DNA from: Comamonas granuli NBRC 101663
GTDB taxonomy: Bacteria; Pseudomonadota; Gammaproteobacteria; Burkholderiales; Burkholderiaceae_C
Assembly (NCBI RefSeq): GCF_000739995.1
Contig: NZ_BBJX01000012.1
Coordinates: forward strand, 27,034 to 91,033
Length of the DNA stretch: 64,000 nt
Direction of reading: 5' to 3'
The notes under the pieces are model-generated. The model saw only the letters and a list, made by a program, of their open reading frames with translations, ran no database searches and had not been told where the DNA came from. The position numbers and the translations under genes are program-made. Position 1 is the first letter of the stretch. Each line of letters opens with the position of its first letter. This document shows positions 1 to 8,706 of the stretch, one piece after another.

Positions 1-915
1 AGGACATGAAGGGCGCGCTGGTGCGCGGCATCGACCCGGCGCGCGAGCCCGAGGTCACCGATCTGCTGGCAGGCGCCCAGGGCGACACGCTGGCCCAGCT
101 CGTGCCCGGCGCATTCCGCGTGGTGCTGGGCGGTGAGCTGGCGCGCATGCTGGGCGTGCGCGCGGGCGACGTGGTGACGCTGATCGCGCCCACCGGCCAG
201 GTCACGCCGGCGGGTGTGGTGCCGCGCCTCAAGCAGATGCAGGTGGCCGGCACCTTCGACTCGGGCCACTATGAATACGACTCCACGCTGGTGCTGCTGC
301 ACCACGAGGACGCCGAGCGCATCTTCCGCCTCGAAGGCCCCACGGGCATTCGCCTGAAGCTGCGCGACCTGCACCAGGCGCACGCCGTGGCGCAGGAGCT
401 GGCCCACTCGCTGAGCGGCGACCTGCGCATCCGCGACTGGACGCAGCAGAACCGCACCTGGTTCGCCGCCGTGCAGCTCGAAAAACGCATGATGTTCATC
501 ATCCTCACGCTCATCGTGGCCGTGGCGGCGTTCAACCTCGTCTCCACGCTGGTGATGACGGTGCAGGACAAGCGCGCCGACATCGCCATCCTGCGCACCC
601 TGGGCGCGAGCCCGCGCAGCATCATGGGCGTGTTCGTGGTGCAGGGGGCGATGGTGGGCGTCATCGGCACGCTGGCCGGGCTGGTGCTGGGCCTTTCCAT
701 CGCCTTCAACATCGACGTGATCGTGCCCGCCATCGAGCGCCTGCTGAGCGCCAGCTTCCTGCCCAAGGACATCTACCTCATCAGCCGCATGCCCAGCGAC
801 CCGCAGAGCGCCGACATCGTGCCCGTGGGCGTGATCTCGCTGGTGCTGGCCTTCGTGGCCACGCTGTACCCGAGCTGGCGCGCCAGCCGCGTCAACCCTG
901 CGGAGGCCTTGCGCT

Positions 916-923
<8 letters not shown>
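1..923 (+). CDS. lolC: Lipoprotein-releasing ABC transporter permease LolC/LolE (5' end outside window)
   Basis: Inner-membrane permease of the Lol ABC transporter, which extracts mature lipoproteins from the inner membrane and passes them to LolA. The gene enters in frame from base 3, leaving about the last 306 residues of a family that usually has about 415, so the first membrane helix lies outside. Visible are the rest of the periplasmic domain, a helix near 490-560, the cytoplasmic coupling stretch [12 protein letters not shown] near 577-612, a helix near 625-700 and a last helix near 835-870, ending NPAEALRYE. The stop overlaps the lolD start by 8 bases, implying translational coupling. 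LolC and LolE cannot be told apart from this part; a MacB-type permease is the alternative, but the lolD neighbour favours Lol. Confidence 0.82.
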
Positions 924-1665
<742 letters not shown>

Positions 1666-1708
1666 AAGGTGCATCACCACCGCACCGCAGCACCGCTGCA
1701 GCCCTTGC

Positions 1709-2470
1709 TCAGCCCCAGCGGATGTGGTGAAAGTCAAAGCCCTGTGCCAGCGTGGGCTTGACGATGTCGAAGTACGGCGACACGTCGAAGTCGCGCGGGG
1801 CGTACAGGCTGCGGTCGCGGATGTGGAAAATTTCCTCGCGCACCGCCTGGTGACGCACCGGGTCTTCGTGGCGCTCCTTCGTGATGACCGGCAGCACGGG
1901 GTAGTGCACGCTCTGGAAGGCCTCGGCAATCAGCGACGAGCAAATGGCCCGGGTCGGGTCGCCACTGCCCAGCGCAATCATCTGCCTGCGCCAGCGGGCC
2001 GGGACGGGCGGGTTGGGCAGCAGGTAGCGCGCCAGGTCGAATACATTTTTCAGGTCGTACTGTTCGCCGAGCTTGCCGGTGATCTCGTCCAGCAGGTTCT
2101 GCAGTTCGGTGGCGCTCAGGCCCGTGGGTCGGCAGATGCGCGTGGGGTAGGTCTGGTAGTGCTCCAGGGGGCGCTTGCACACGCCCTGCAGCATATCGGC
2201 CTCGATCAGCAGGTAGGGCCGGCCTTGCGCATCCTCCCCGCCCAGTTGCGGGCCCACATAGAACGCCGCGTGCGACCAGGTGGACTGGGTCAGGTACTTG
2301 ATGGCGCTGGAAACCCGGCTGCTGCCTTCCATCAGCAGTACATCGCCGGGGCGCAGGCACTGCGCCAGTGCGCGCCGGTCTGTCGGCACCCCGTTCTGCG
2401 CGCTGGGGCGGGGGCGCGACAGGTAGCGTGCCAGCGCCTGGCCAAGGGCATGGAGCAAACGGTGGAGCAT
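1709..2470 (-). CDS. Permuted papain-like amidase/peptidase (YiiX/YaeF type, NlpC/P60 superfamily)
   Basis: Predicted cysteine amidase or peptidase of the circularly permuted NlpC/P60 clan; the substrate is unknown (lipid or peptidoglycan amides are known for relatives). In this permuted order the histidine comes first: TWSHAAFY gives His67, LLIEAD gives Glu90, and RAICSSLIAEAF gives Cys177 at the start of a helix, forming a plausible Cys-His-Glu site. LRPGDVLL (39-46) is the strand that opens such folds. Length 253 residues from the ATG at 2470; a longer frame continues upstream but its extra residues are low complexity and run into the divergent tatD start. No clear signal peptide, although the first 18 residues are moderately hydrophobic. 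It converges with lolD, 43 bases apart. Confidence 0.68.
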   Translation of the reverse strand: MLHRLLHALGQALARYLSRPRPSAQNGVPTDRRALAQCLRPGDVLLMEGSSRVSSAIKYLTQSTWSHAAFYVGPQLGGEDAQGRPYLLIEADMLQGVCKRPLEHYQTYPTRICRPTGLSATELQNLLDEITGKLGEQYDLKNVFDLARYLLPNPPVPARWRRQMIALGSGDPTRAICSSLIAEAFQSVHYPVLPVITKERHEDPVRHQAVREEIFHIRDRSLYAPRDFDVSPYFDIVKPTLAQGFDFHHIRWG

Positions 2471-2537
2471 GGCGGTGGAGGCGGTGCGTGAAAACAGTGT
2501 GACACAGGCCGCCCGCTCGTGCGGCATGATGGCCGCC

Positions 2538-3362
2538 ATGCCCACCTGGATCGACACCCACTGCCACCTCGACGCCCCGGAGTTCGCCCCGGACGTGGAC
2601 GCCGTGCGCGCCCAGGCGCGCGCCGCCGGCGTGCAGCACCTCGTCATCCCGGCGGTGCAGGTGGCCCATGCCGCTGCGGCGCGCAGCCTGGCCCACCGCC
2701 ATGGCGACAGCTATGCCCTGGGCATCCACCCGCTCTACACCCCGCAGGCGGCGGACGATGACCTGGAGCGCCTGGCAGAGCTGCTGGAGCAGCAGCGCGG
2801 CGACCCGCACCTCGTCGCCGTGGGCGAGATCGGCCTGGACTTCTTCGTGCCCGGGCTGGACGCCGAGCGGCAGACGCGCTTCTACCGCGCGCAACTGCAA
2901 CTCGCGCGGCGCCTGGACCTGCCCGTGATCCTGCACGTGCGCCGCTCGGCCGACGCGCTGTTCAAGGGCCTGCGCGAGTTGCCGGTGCCAGGCGGCATCG
3001 CCCACGCCTTCAACGGCAGCCTGCAGCAGGCGCGCGCCTTCATGGCGCTGGGCTTCAAGCTGGGCTTTGGCGGCGCGCTGAGCTACGAGCGCGCGCTGCA
3101 ATTGCGCCGCCTGGCCACTGCGCTGCCCATCGAGGCCCTGGTGCTGGAGACCGATGCACCCGACATGCCGCCGCACTGGCTCTACCGCACCGCCGCCGAG
3201 CGCGCCGCCGGCCAGCCGCAGGGGCGCAACACGCCGGCCGAGCTGCCGCGCATCGCACAGGTGCTGGCCGATCTGCGCGGCATGCCGCTGCAGGCGCTGG
3301 CGCAACAGACCCGGGCCAACGCCCTGCAGGCGCTGCCGCGTCTGCGCGCAAGCGCAGAATAA
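2538..3362 (+). CDS. TatD family metal-dependent deoxyribonuclease
   Basis: TatD-type 3'-5' exonuclease of the amidohydrolase fold, linked in other bacteria to repair of oxidised DNA and DNA turnover. The 274-residue protein shows the metal-site order of the family: DTHCHLD (Asp6, His8, His10), VGEIGLD (Glu97), ILHVR (His133), IAHAFNGS (His156) and ETDAPDMPP (Asp206). In-frame ATGs also exist at 2526 and 2529, but 2538 puts the first metal motif at the usual distance from the N-terminus. Transcribed away from the permuted-papain gene, with only about 67 bases between the two starts, so they probably share a promoter region. Which TatD paralog (TatD, YcfH, YjjV) it represents cannot be settled by eye. 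Confidence 0.88.
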   Translation: MPTWIDTHCHLDAPEFAPDVDAVRAQARAAGVQHLVIPAVQVAHAAAARSLAHRHGDSYALGIHPLYTPQAADDDLERLAELLEQQRGDPHLVAVGEIGLDFFVPGLDAERQTRFYRAQLQLARRLDLPVILHVRRSADALFKGLRELPVPGGIAHAFNGSLQQARAFMALGFKLGFGGALSYERALQLRRLATALPIEALVLETDAPDMPPHWLYRTAAERAAGQPQGRNTPAELPRIAQVLADLRGMPLQALAQQTRANALQALPRLRASAE

Positions 3363-3365
3363 TCA

Positions 3366-3425
3366 GTCAAAATGGGCTTATACGCTTTAGAATCAAGCGC
3401 CAGCAGCTATTGTTTTGATAGTGAC
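3366..3425 (-). repeat. Dispersed two-hairpin repeat, copy 2 (between tatD and the glycosylase)
   Basis: Read on the minus strand it runs ACTATCAAAACAATAGCTGC, then TGGCGCTT...AAGCG and a CCCATTTTGAC tail, so it is a full copy in inverted orientation. It fills the space after the tatD stop and contains the TTG and GTG codons that could otherwise be taken as glycosylase starts. Confidence 0.6.
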
Positions 3426-3465
3426 TGATTTGCCAAACACGCACCACACCGCGACGCACCGGGCC

Positions 3466-3978
3466 ATGCCACCGGCGGCGGCACGCCTTGCCGGCCTGCC
3501 GCCGGTGGTGGGCGCGGGCACGGTGGTGCTGGTGCTGGGCAGCTTCCCGGGCGCGGCATCGCTGCGCGCGCAGCAGTACTACGCGCACCCGCAAAACCAC
3601 TTCTGGCGCATCCTGCAGGCGCTGTGGCCGCAGCACCCCTTGCCGGGGCCCGAGGACTACGCCGCGCGCTGCGCCTGGCTGCTCGCGCGCGGCCTGGGCC
3701 TGTGGGACGTGTACGCCGCCTGCGAGCGCGCGGGCAGCCCGGATGCCCACATCCGCAACGCCCAGGTGAACGACTTTGCCCGCCTGCGCGCGCACTGCCC
3801 GCGCCTGGCGGCCATCGTCCACAATGGCGGCGAGAGCTTTCGCCACGCGCGCGCCACGGCGCAGTTGGGCGTGCCCGTGCTCCGGCTGCCGTCCACCAGC
3901 CCGGCGAATGCCTCGTGGAGCTTCGAGCGCAAGCGCGCCGCCTGGGGCGAAGCCCTGGCCGCGCAGGGGCTCCTTTGA
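3466..3978 (+). CDS. Hypoxanthine (deoxyinosine)-DNA glycosylase, UDG superfamily family 6
   Basis: Base-excision repair enzyme expected to remove hypoxanthine produced by adenine deamination. The protein (170 residues from the ATG at 3466) carries the family-6 opening motif LGSFPGAASLRAQQYYAHP followed by NHFWRI, and the late motif LPSTSPANASW that replaces the classic uracil-glycosylase histidine motif (compare LPSTSPA in MUG/HDG-like members). Possible earlier starts (TTG 3415, GTG 3421) lie inside a dispersed repeat and would add unconserved residues. It is followed after 10 bases by the spermidine-synthase-like gene, so the two are likely cotranscribed. G/U-mismatch glycosylase (Mug) is the near alternative; the QQYYAHPQNHFW spacing favours the hypoxanthine enzyme. 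Confidence 0.8.
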   Translation: MPPAAARLAGLPPVVGAGTVVLVLGSFPGAASLRAQQYYAHPQNHFWRILQALWPQHPLPGPEDYAARCAWLLARGLGLWDVYAACERAGSPDAHIRNAQVNDFARLRAHCPRLAAIVHNGGESFRHARATAQLGVPVLRLPSTSPANASWSFERKRAAWGEALAAQGLL

Positions 3979-3988
3979 AGAACACCGA

Positions 3989-4753
3989 ATGGCCCGCAAG
4001 AAAAGCAACACCGCCGAACTGCCCGAAGTCAGCGTCTCCGACGATGGCGAGGTGCGCCACCTGCACCTGGGCACGCCCTGGATCCAGGGCTCCATGCGCA
4101 TCGCCGCGCCCTTCGACCTGGAGCTGGAGTACATCCAGCGCATGATGGCCTGGCTGCTGTTCATGGAGCCCGAGGCCGTGCGCCAGGGCCACGCCATGCA
4201 GTTGGGCCTGGGGGCCGGCGCCATCACCAAGTTCTGCCACAAGAAGCTGCGCATGTGCGCCACCGCCATCGAGCTGAACCCGCAGGTCCTGGCCGTGTGC
4301 CGCGCCTGGTTCAAGCTGCCGCCCGATGGCCCCAAGCTGCGCGTGGTGCTGGCCGATGCGGCGCAGGAGATCAAGAACCCCATGTGGCAGGGCACGGTGG
4401 ACGCGCTGTGCGTGGACCTGTACGACCACGAGGCCGCCGCGCCCGTGCTCGACAGCGCCGCCTTCTATGCCGACTGCCGCGCCCTGCTGAGCGAGAACGG
4501 CTGCATGACGGTCAACCTGTTCGGCCGCGCATCGAGCTTTGCGCGCAGCGTGGAGCAGATCGCCGCCGCCTTCGGCGAGGACGCGCTCTGGGCCTTCAAG
4601 CCCACGCGCGAGGGCAACACCGTGGTGCTCGCGCAGCGCACGCCCAGCCGGTTCAAGCGCGGCGAGCAGGCCGCGCGCTGCGCCGACATCCAGGAGCGCT
4701 GGGGTATTCCCACCGCCAAATGGGTGCGCGGCTTCAAGCCGCTGGCCTTCTGA
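3989..4753 (+). CDS. Spermidine synthase-like methyltransferase-fold protein
   Basis: Resembles polyamine aminopropyltransferases in its Rossmann core: QLGLGAGAITKF is the nucleotide-binding loop, TAIELNPQV the acidic residue that holds the ribose, VLADAAQEI the next conserved acid and VDLYDHEAAAP the strand-4 region. The protein has 254 residues and lacks the usual long N-terminal beta domain of spermidine synthase, so whether it makes spermidine is uncertain; many proteobacterial proteins annotated as spermidine synthase are this short type without proven activity. Start ATG at 3989 has GAAG upstream and lies 10 bases after the glycosylase stop. A polyamine role would be of interest because a polyamine-type binding protein is encoded at 33.6 kb. 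Confidence 0.65.
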   Translation: MARKKSNTAELPEVSVSDDGEVRHLHLGTPWIQGSMRIAAPFDLELEYIQRMMAWLLFMEPEAVRQGHAMQLGLGAGAITKFCHKKLRMCATAIELNPQVLAVCRAWFKLPPDGPKLRVVLADAAQEIKNPMWQGTVDALCVDLYDHEAAAPVLDSAAFYADCRALLSENGCMTVNLFGRASSFARSVEQIAAAFGEDALWAFKPTREGNTVVLAQRTPSRFKRGEQAARCADIQERWGIPTAKWVRGFKPLAF

Positions 4754-4783
4754 GACCTTCCCTGTCCTGACGGAATTCCCACC

Positions 4784-6583
4784 ATGACCTCTGCCGCGAC
4801 CTCCTCCCAGCCCGCGCCGGCCCACACCCCTGCGGGGCCGCTGGCCTGGCGGCGCATCGTCGATTGGCTGAGCCACGACGGCGTCATCAGCGCCGAGGAG
4901 GCCCAGCGCACCATCGCACGCTGCTCGCAGGCCGAGAGCCACCAGCACCCGCTGGTGCGCCTGGCCAACGTGGCCATGGAGCGCGCGCGCGACGGCAAGC
5001 CGCTGGACATCGACATGCTCACGGAATACCTCGCCCAGCGCTGCGGCATGGAGTACCTGCGCATCGATCCGCTCAAGGTCGATGTGGGCAAGGTGGCCGA
5101 CGCCATGAGCGCCAGCTACGCCGAGCGCCACAAGGTGCTGCCCGTGCAGGTCACGGCCAAGGAGGTGGTGGTGGCCACGGCCGAGCCCTTCATCACCGAC
5201 TGGGTGGCCGAGGTCGAGCGCCAGGCCAAGCGCCCGGTGCGCCGCGTCATCGCCAACCCGCTGGACATCCACCGCTACACGGCCGAATTCTTCGCGCTGG
5301 CCAAATCCGTGCGCGCCGCGCAAAAGGCCGGCGGCACCATGGCCAACAACAGCTTCGAGCAGCTCGTCGAGCTGGGCAAGAGCAACAAGCAGCTCGACGC
5401 CAACGACCAGGGCGTGATCCGCGTGGTGGATTGGCTCTGGCAGTACGCCTTTGACCAGCGCGCCAGCGACATCCACCTTGAACCGCGGCGCGAGCAGGGC
5501 GTGATCCGCTTTCGCATCGACGGCGTGCTGCACCCCGTCTACCAGATGCCCCTGGGCGTGATGGCCGCCATGGTGGCGCGCGTCAAGCTGCTCGGGCGCA
5601 TGGACGTGGTGGAAAAGCGCCGCCCGCAGGACGGCCGCATCAAGACGCGCAACCAGCGCGGCGACGAGGTCGAGATGCGCCTGGCCACGCTGCCCACGGC
5701 CTTTGGCGAGAAGATGGTGATGCGCATCTTCGACCCCGACACCGCCGTCAAGAACCTCGACGCGCTGGGCTTTGGCACGCACGACGCGCGCCGCTGGGAG
5801 GAGCTCATCAAGCGCCCGCACGGCATCATCCTCGTGACCGGGCCCACGGGCTCGGGCAAGACCACCACGCTGTACTCCACGCTCAAGCGCGTGGCCACCG
5901 AAGAGGTGAACGTCAGCACCGTGGAGGACCCGATCGAGATGATCGAGCCCAGCTTCAACCAGACGCAGGTGCAGCCGCAGCTTGACTTCAGCTTCGCCGA
6001 GGGCGTGCGCGCCCTCATGCGCCAGGACCCGGACATCATCATGGTCGGCGAGATCCGCGACCTGGAGACGGCCGAGATGGCCGTGCAGGCCGCGCTCACC
6101 GGCCACCTGGTGTTCTCCACCCTGCACACCAACGACGCGCCCAGCGCCATCACGCGCCTGCTGGAGCTGGGCGTGCCGGCCTACCTCATCAGCGCCACGC
6201 TGCTGGGCGTGCTGGCCCAGCGCCTGGTGCGCAAGCTGTGCAAGGAGTGCCGCCAGCCCGACACCGAGGCCACCGCCGAGACCTTTGCCGAAGCCGTCAA
6301 GCCCTGGAAGTTCAGCGGCAGCGTGCGCCCCTACAAGCCCGTGGGCTGCATCGAATGCCGCATGACGGGCTACCGCGGCCGCTCCGGCCTGTACGAGCTG
6401 CTCACGGTGACCGAGACGCTCAAGCAGGGCATCACGGCCGAGCCCTCCATCGACGCGCTGCGCCGCCAGGCCGTGCACGACGGCATGCGCCCGCTGCGCA
6501 TGGCCGGTGCCTTGCGCGCCGCCCAGGGCATGACCACGCTGGACGAAGTGATTGCCGCCACGCCCACCCCCGCCGCGCACTGA
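4784..6583 (+). CDS. GspE/PulE/PilB-type secretion or pilus assembly ATPase
   Basis: Hexameric cytoplasmic ATPase of the type II secretion / type IV pilus / MSHA class. The 599 residues contain an MshEN/GspE N-terminal domain (about 85-170, with LPVQVTAKEVVVATAEP), the linker motif ASDIHLEP (227-234), Walker A GPTGSGKTT (353-361), Walker B IIMVGEIRD (418-426), the His box TGHLVFSTLHTND (439-451) and a zinc-binding tetracysteine module (Cys486, Cys489, Cys522, Cys525). No inner-membrane partner (GspF/PilC), pilin or secretin gene lies nearby, so the system it energises cannot be read from context. The start ATG at 4784 follows a short gap after the spermidine-synthase-like gene and may belong to the same transcript. 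The stop codon abuts the 161-bp palindromic element. Confidence 0.88.
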   Translation: MTSAATSSQPAPAHTPAGPLAWRRIVDWLSHDGVISAEEAQRTIARCSQAESHQHPLVRLANVAMERARDGKPLDIDMLTEYLAQRCGMEYLRIDPLKVDVGKVADAMSASYAERHKVLPVQVTAKEVVVATAEPFITDWVAEVERQAKRPVRRVIANPLDIHRYTAEFFALAKSVRAAQKAGGTMANNSFEQLVELGKSNKQLDANDQGVIRVVDWLWQYAFDQRASDIHLEPRREQGVIRFRIDGVLHPVYQMPLGVMAAMVARVKLLGRMDVVEKRRPQDGRIKTRNQRGDEVEMRLATLPTAFGEKMVMRIFDPDTAVKNLDALGFGTHDARRWEELIKRPHGIILVTGPTGSGKTTTLYSTLKRVATEEVNVSTVEDPIEMIEPSFNQTQVQPQLDFSFAEGVRALMRQDPDIIMVGEIRDLETAEMAVQAALTGHLVFSTLHTNDAPSAITRLLELGVPAYLISATLLGVLAQRLVRKLCKECRQPDTEATAETFAEAVKPWKFSGSVRPYKPVGCIECRMTGYRGRSGLYELLTVTETLKQGITAEPSIDALRRQAVHDGMRPLRMAGALRAAQGMTTLDEVIAATPTPAAH

Positions 6584-6743
6584 GAAGGTGTGAACGAACC
6601 CACCATGCCCGCTCATCCCGCCACCACACACTCGCTCGGCGTTGCAAATGCGCGCCATAGCCCGCGCTATGGCTGCGCTTTGCGCCTTGATCGGCCGCGT
6701 TGTGACGGCCTGCTCGGGCACGCCGGATTCATTCACACCTTCT
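6583..6743. mobile_element. MITE-like palindromic element, about 161 bp
   Basis: Ends in AGAAGGTGTGAACGAACCC on the left and, read from the other strand, AGAAGGTGTGAATGAATCC on the right: 12 identical bases and 17 of 19 overall. The interior is also roughly self-complementary (for example ATGCCCGCTCAT against GTGCCCGAGCAG), closing on an 8-bp perfect hairpin GCCATAGC-CCGC-GCTATGGC at 6654-6673. The whole segment could fold into one long hairpin. No open frame is convincing. It lies between the stop of the GspE-like gene (the element begins on its last base) and the DUF3422 gene. No target-site duplication is evident. Confidence 0.6.
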
Positions 6744-6779
6744 GACGGCGCCGCCCCGCCCCCCGACCCTCCGCCCTCG

Positions 6780-8084
6780 ATGAACCACGTCGCCCCCCTG
6801 CAGCCCCTGCCGGCGCCGCACCCGCTGCGCGAGCTCCTGCACAACGAAGTGCATGCCCGCCCGCCCGAGGCCATTGCCGCGCCCGTGGCGAGCACCCACA
6901 TCGTGATGTGGGCCGACGCCGCCGCGCGCGAGGCCAGCCGTGCGCACCTGGCGCTGCTGCTGCGCAACCACCACCGCCCGCCGCCGGACGCGGACACCAC
7001 CCACCTGCGCGTGGACCTGGGGCCCGTGCGCATCCGCTGGGAGGTGCACACCGAATTCGTCGCCTGGACCTTCACCGTGCCCCTGCACACCGAGGGCTTC
7101 GGCCAGAGCGAGCCCGTGGGCGCGGCCGCCAGCGTGCCGCACGACTGGCTGGCCGCGCTGCCGGGCCAGTGCCTGTGCGGGCTCAACCTGTGGGTGCTGC
7201 CCACGCGCGAGTTCGGCTCGGGCTCGCTGGTGCGCCACGTGCTCAACGAGGACGCGCTCGTCGCCTCCACCGTGGCCGACGGCCATGGCGAGGTCTATAC
7301 CGACTTTGCCGTGCACCCCGACGGCTACTCGCGCATGGTGCTGCTCGCGGGCAGCATGACGCCGCGCCGCCTCGGCCGCCTGGTGCAGCGCCTGCAGGAG
7401 ATCGAGACCTACCGCATGGCCGCGCTGCTGGGCCTGCCGGCCGCGCGCGAAGCCACGCGCGTGCTCGCCGGCGCCGAGCGCGGCCTGGCCGAGCTGGCCG
7501 ACGCCATCCGCTCGGCCAACCGACACGACGAGCCGGCCCTGCTCGACCGCCTCACGCGTCTGGCCGGGCAGGTGGAGAGCCAGTACGCCGCCACGCACTC
7601 GCGCTTTTCCGCGAGCACGGCCTACTTCGAGCTGGTGGACCGGCGCATCGCCGAGATCGGCGAATCGCGCCTGGCGGGCCTGCAGACTATCCGCGAGTTC
7701 ATGGACCGGCGCCTCACGCCCGCGCGCGGCACCTGCGAGTGGGCCGCGCGGCGCCAGGAGGCGCTCTCGCGCCGCGTCTCGCGCATCAGCCAGTTGCTGC
7801 GCACGCGCGTGGACATCGAGCAGCAGCAAAGCAGCCAGGCGCTGCTGGCGAGCATGAACCAGCGCCAGGACCTGCAGCTCAAGCTGCAGTCCACGGTGGA
7901 GGGGCTGTCGGTGGCGGCCATCACCTACTACATCGTGGGCCTGGTGAGCTACCTGGCCAAGGGCGCGCAGCAACTGGGCTGGCCGCTGTCGGCCGAGAGT
8001 TCGGCGGCCATCGCCATCCCGGCGGTGGCGCTGGCCGTGTGGTGGTCCCTGCGCCGTCTGCACCAGCGCATGTTCCGGCACTGA
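6780..8084 (+). CDS. DUF3422 family membrane-anchored protein
   Basis: Conserved proteobacterial protein of unknown function. The 434-residue product opens with the family hallmark HPLRELLHNEVHARPPE (about 14-30). The middle (about 210-375) is helical and charged, with coiled-coil character around SQLLRTRVDIEQQQSSQALL. The C-terminus has two membrane helices (about 380-400 and 405-425) ending RRLHQRMFRH, so the bulk is probably on one side of the inner membrane. The ATG at 6780 was chosen because the DUF3422 match starts just after it; the frame continues upstream but that part is the palindromic element. The family is often annotated as a putative membrane-anchored protein; no reaction can be assigned. 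Confidence 0.85.
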   Translation: MNHVAPLQPLPAPHPLRELLHNEVHARPPEAIAAPVASTHIVMWADAAAREASRAHLALLLRNHHRPPPDADTTHLRVDLGPVRIRWEVHTEFVAWTFTVPLHTEGFGQSEPVGAAASVPHDWLAALPGQCLCGLNLWVLPTREFGSGSLVRHVLNEDALVASTVADGHGEVYTDFAVHPDGYSRMVLLAGSMTPRRLGRLVQRLQEIETYRMAALLGLPAAREATRVLAGAERGLAELADAIRSANRHDEPALLDRLTRLAGQVESQYAATHSRFSASTAYFELVDRRIAEIGESRLAGLQTIREFMDRRLTPARGTCEWAARRQEALSRRVSRISQLLRTRVDIEQQQSSQALLASMNQRQDLQLKLQSTVEGLSVAAITYYIVGLVSYLAKGAQQLGWPLSAESSAAIAIPAVALAVWWSLRRLHQRMFRH

Positions 8085-8124
8085 GCCGGCCCCGCAGCCC
8101 CTGGGCCGCGGGGGGGCGGGCGCG

Positions 8125-8583
8125 TCAGGCGAGCTCGGCGATCAGCTCGATCTCCACGCAGGCGCCCAGCGGGATCTGGGCCACGCCGAAGGCGCTGCGC
8201 GCGTGCTTGCCCGCGTCGCCGAACACCGCGCCGAGCAGCTCGCTCGCGCCGTTGGTCACCAGGTGCTGCTCGGTGTAGTCGCCCGTGGAGTTGACCAGGC
8301 TCATCACCTTGACGATGCGCTTGACGCGGTTGAGGTCGCCGCCGCAGGCCGCCTGCAGCGTGCCCAGCAGGTCGATGGCCACGGCGCGCGCCGCCTGCTG
8401 GCCTTCCTCGGTGCTGATGTTCTTGCCGAACTGCGCCACCCAGGGCTTGCCGTCCTTGCGCGCGATGTGGCCGCTCAGGAAGACCAGGTTGCCCGTCTGC
8501 ACATAGGGCACGTAGGCGGCGGCGGGCACGCTGACCGGGGGCAGCGTGATGTTCAGGGCGGCAAGCTTGTCGTAAACGCTCAT
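8125..8583 (-). CDS. RidA family (YjgF/YER057c/UK114) protein
   Basis: Small trimeric protein of the Rid family; RidA itself hydrolyses reactive enamine/imine intermediates made by PLP enzymes. The 152-residue product has VPAAAYVPYVQTGNLVFLSG near 19-38, the subunit-interface strand VKRIVKVMSLVNS (88-100), and HARSAFGVAQIPLGACVEIE (127-146), where Arg129 occupies the place of the catalytic arginine and the terminal VEIELIAEL matches the family. It is longer than RidA proper (about 128), as in the Atu/YoaB-like Rid groups, so its substrate may differ. Transcribed divergently from comEC with 123 bases between. An upstream extension of the frame into comEC is not supported. Confidence 0.85.
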   Translation of the reverse strand: MSVYDKLAALNITLPPVSVPAAAYVPYVQTGNLVFLSGHIARKDGKPWVAQFGKNISTEEGQQAARAVAIDLLGTLQAACGGDLNRVKRIVKVMSLVNSTGDYTEQHLVTNGASELLGAVFGDAGKHARSAFGVAQIPLGACVEIELIAELA

Positions 8584-8706
8584 GGGATACCTCGAAGGAA
8601 GTGGAGAGGGCGCGGCGCGCGGGCCGCCGGAGCCGGCATGGTACACAGCCTGGGCCCCGGGGCCAGGGGCCGGGGCTGCGGTTTCATGGCGCATTAGCAT
8701 GCGCGC

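Noticed and set aside
3407..7270. A minus-strand open frame of nearly 1300 codons
   Set aside because: It lies opposite the glycosylase, spermidine-synthase-like, GspE-type and DUF3422 genes; the translation is rich in His, Ala, Gly and Arg with no domain, as expected of an antisense shadow in GC-rich coding DNA.
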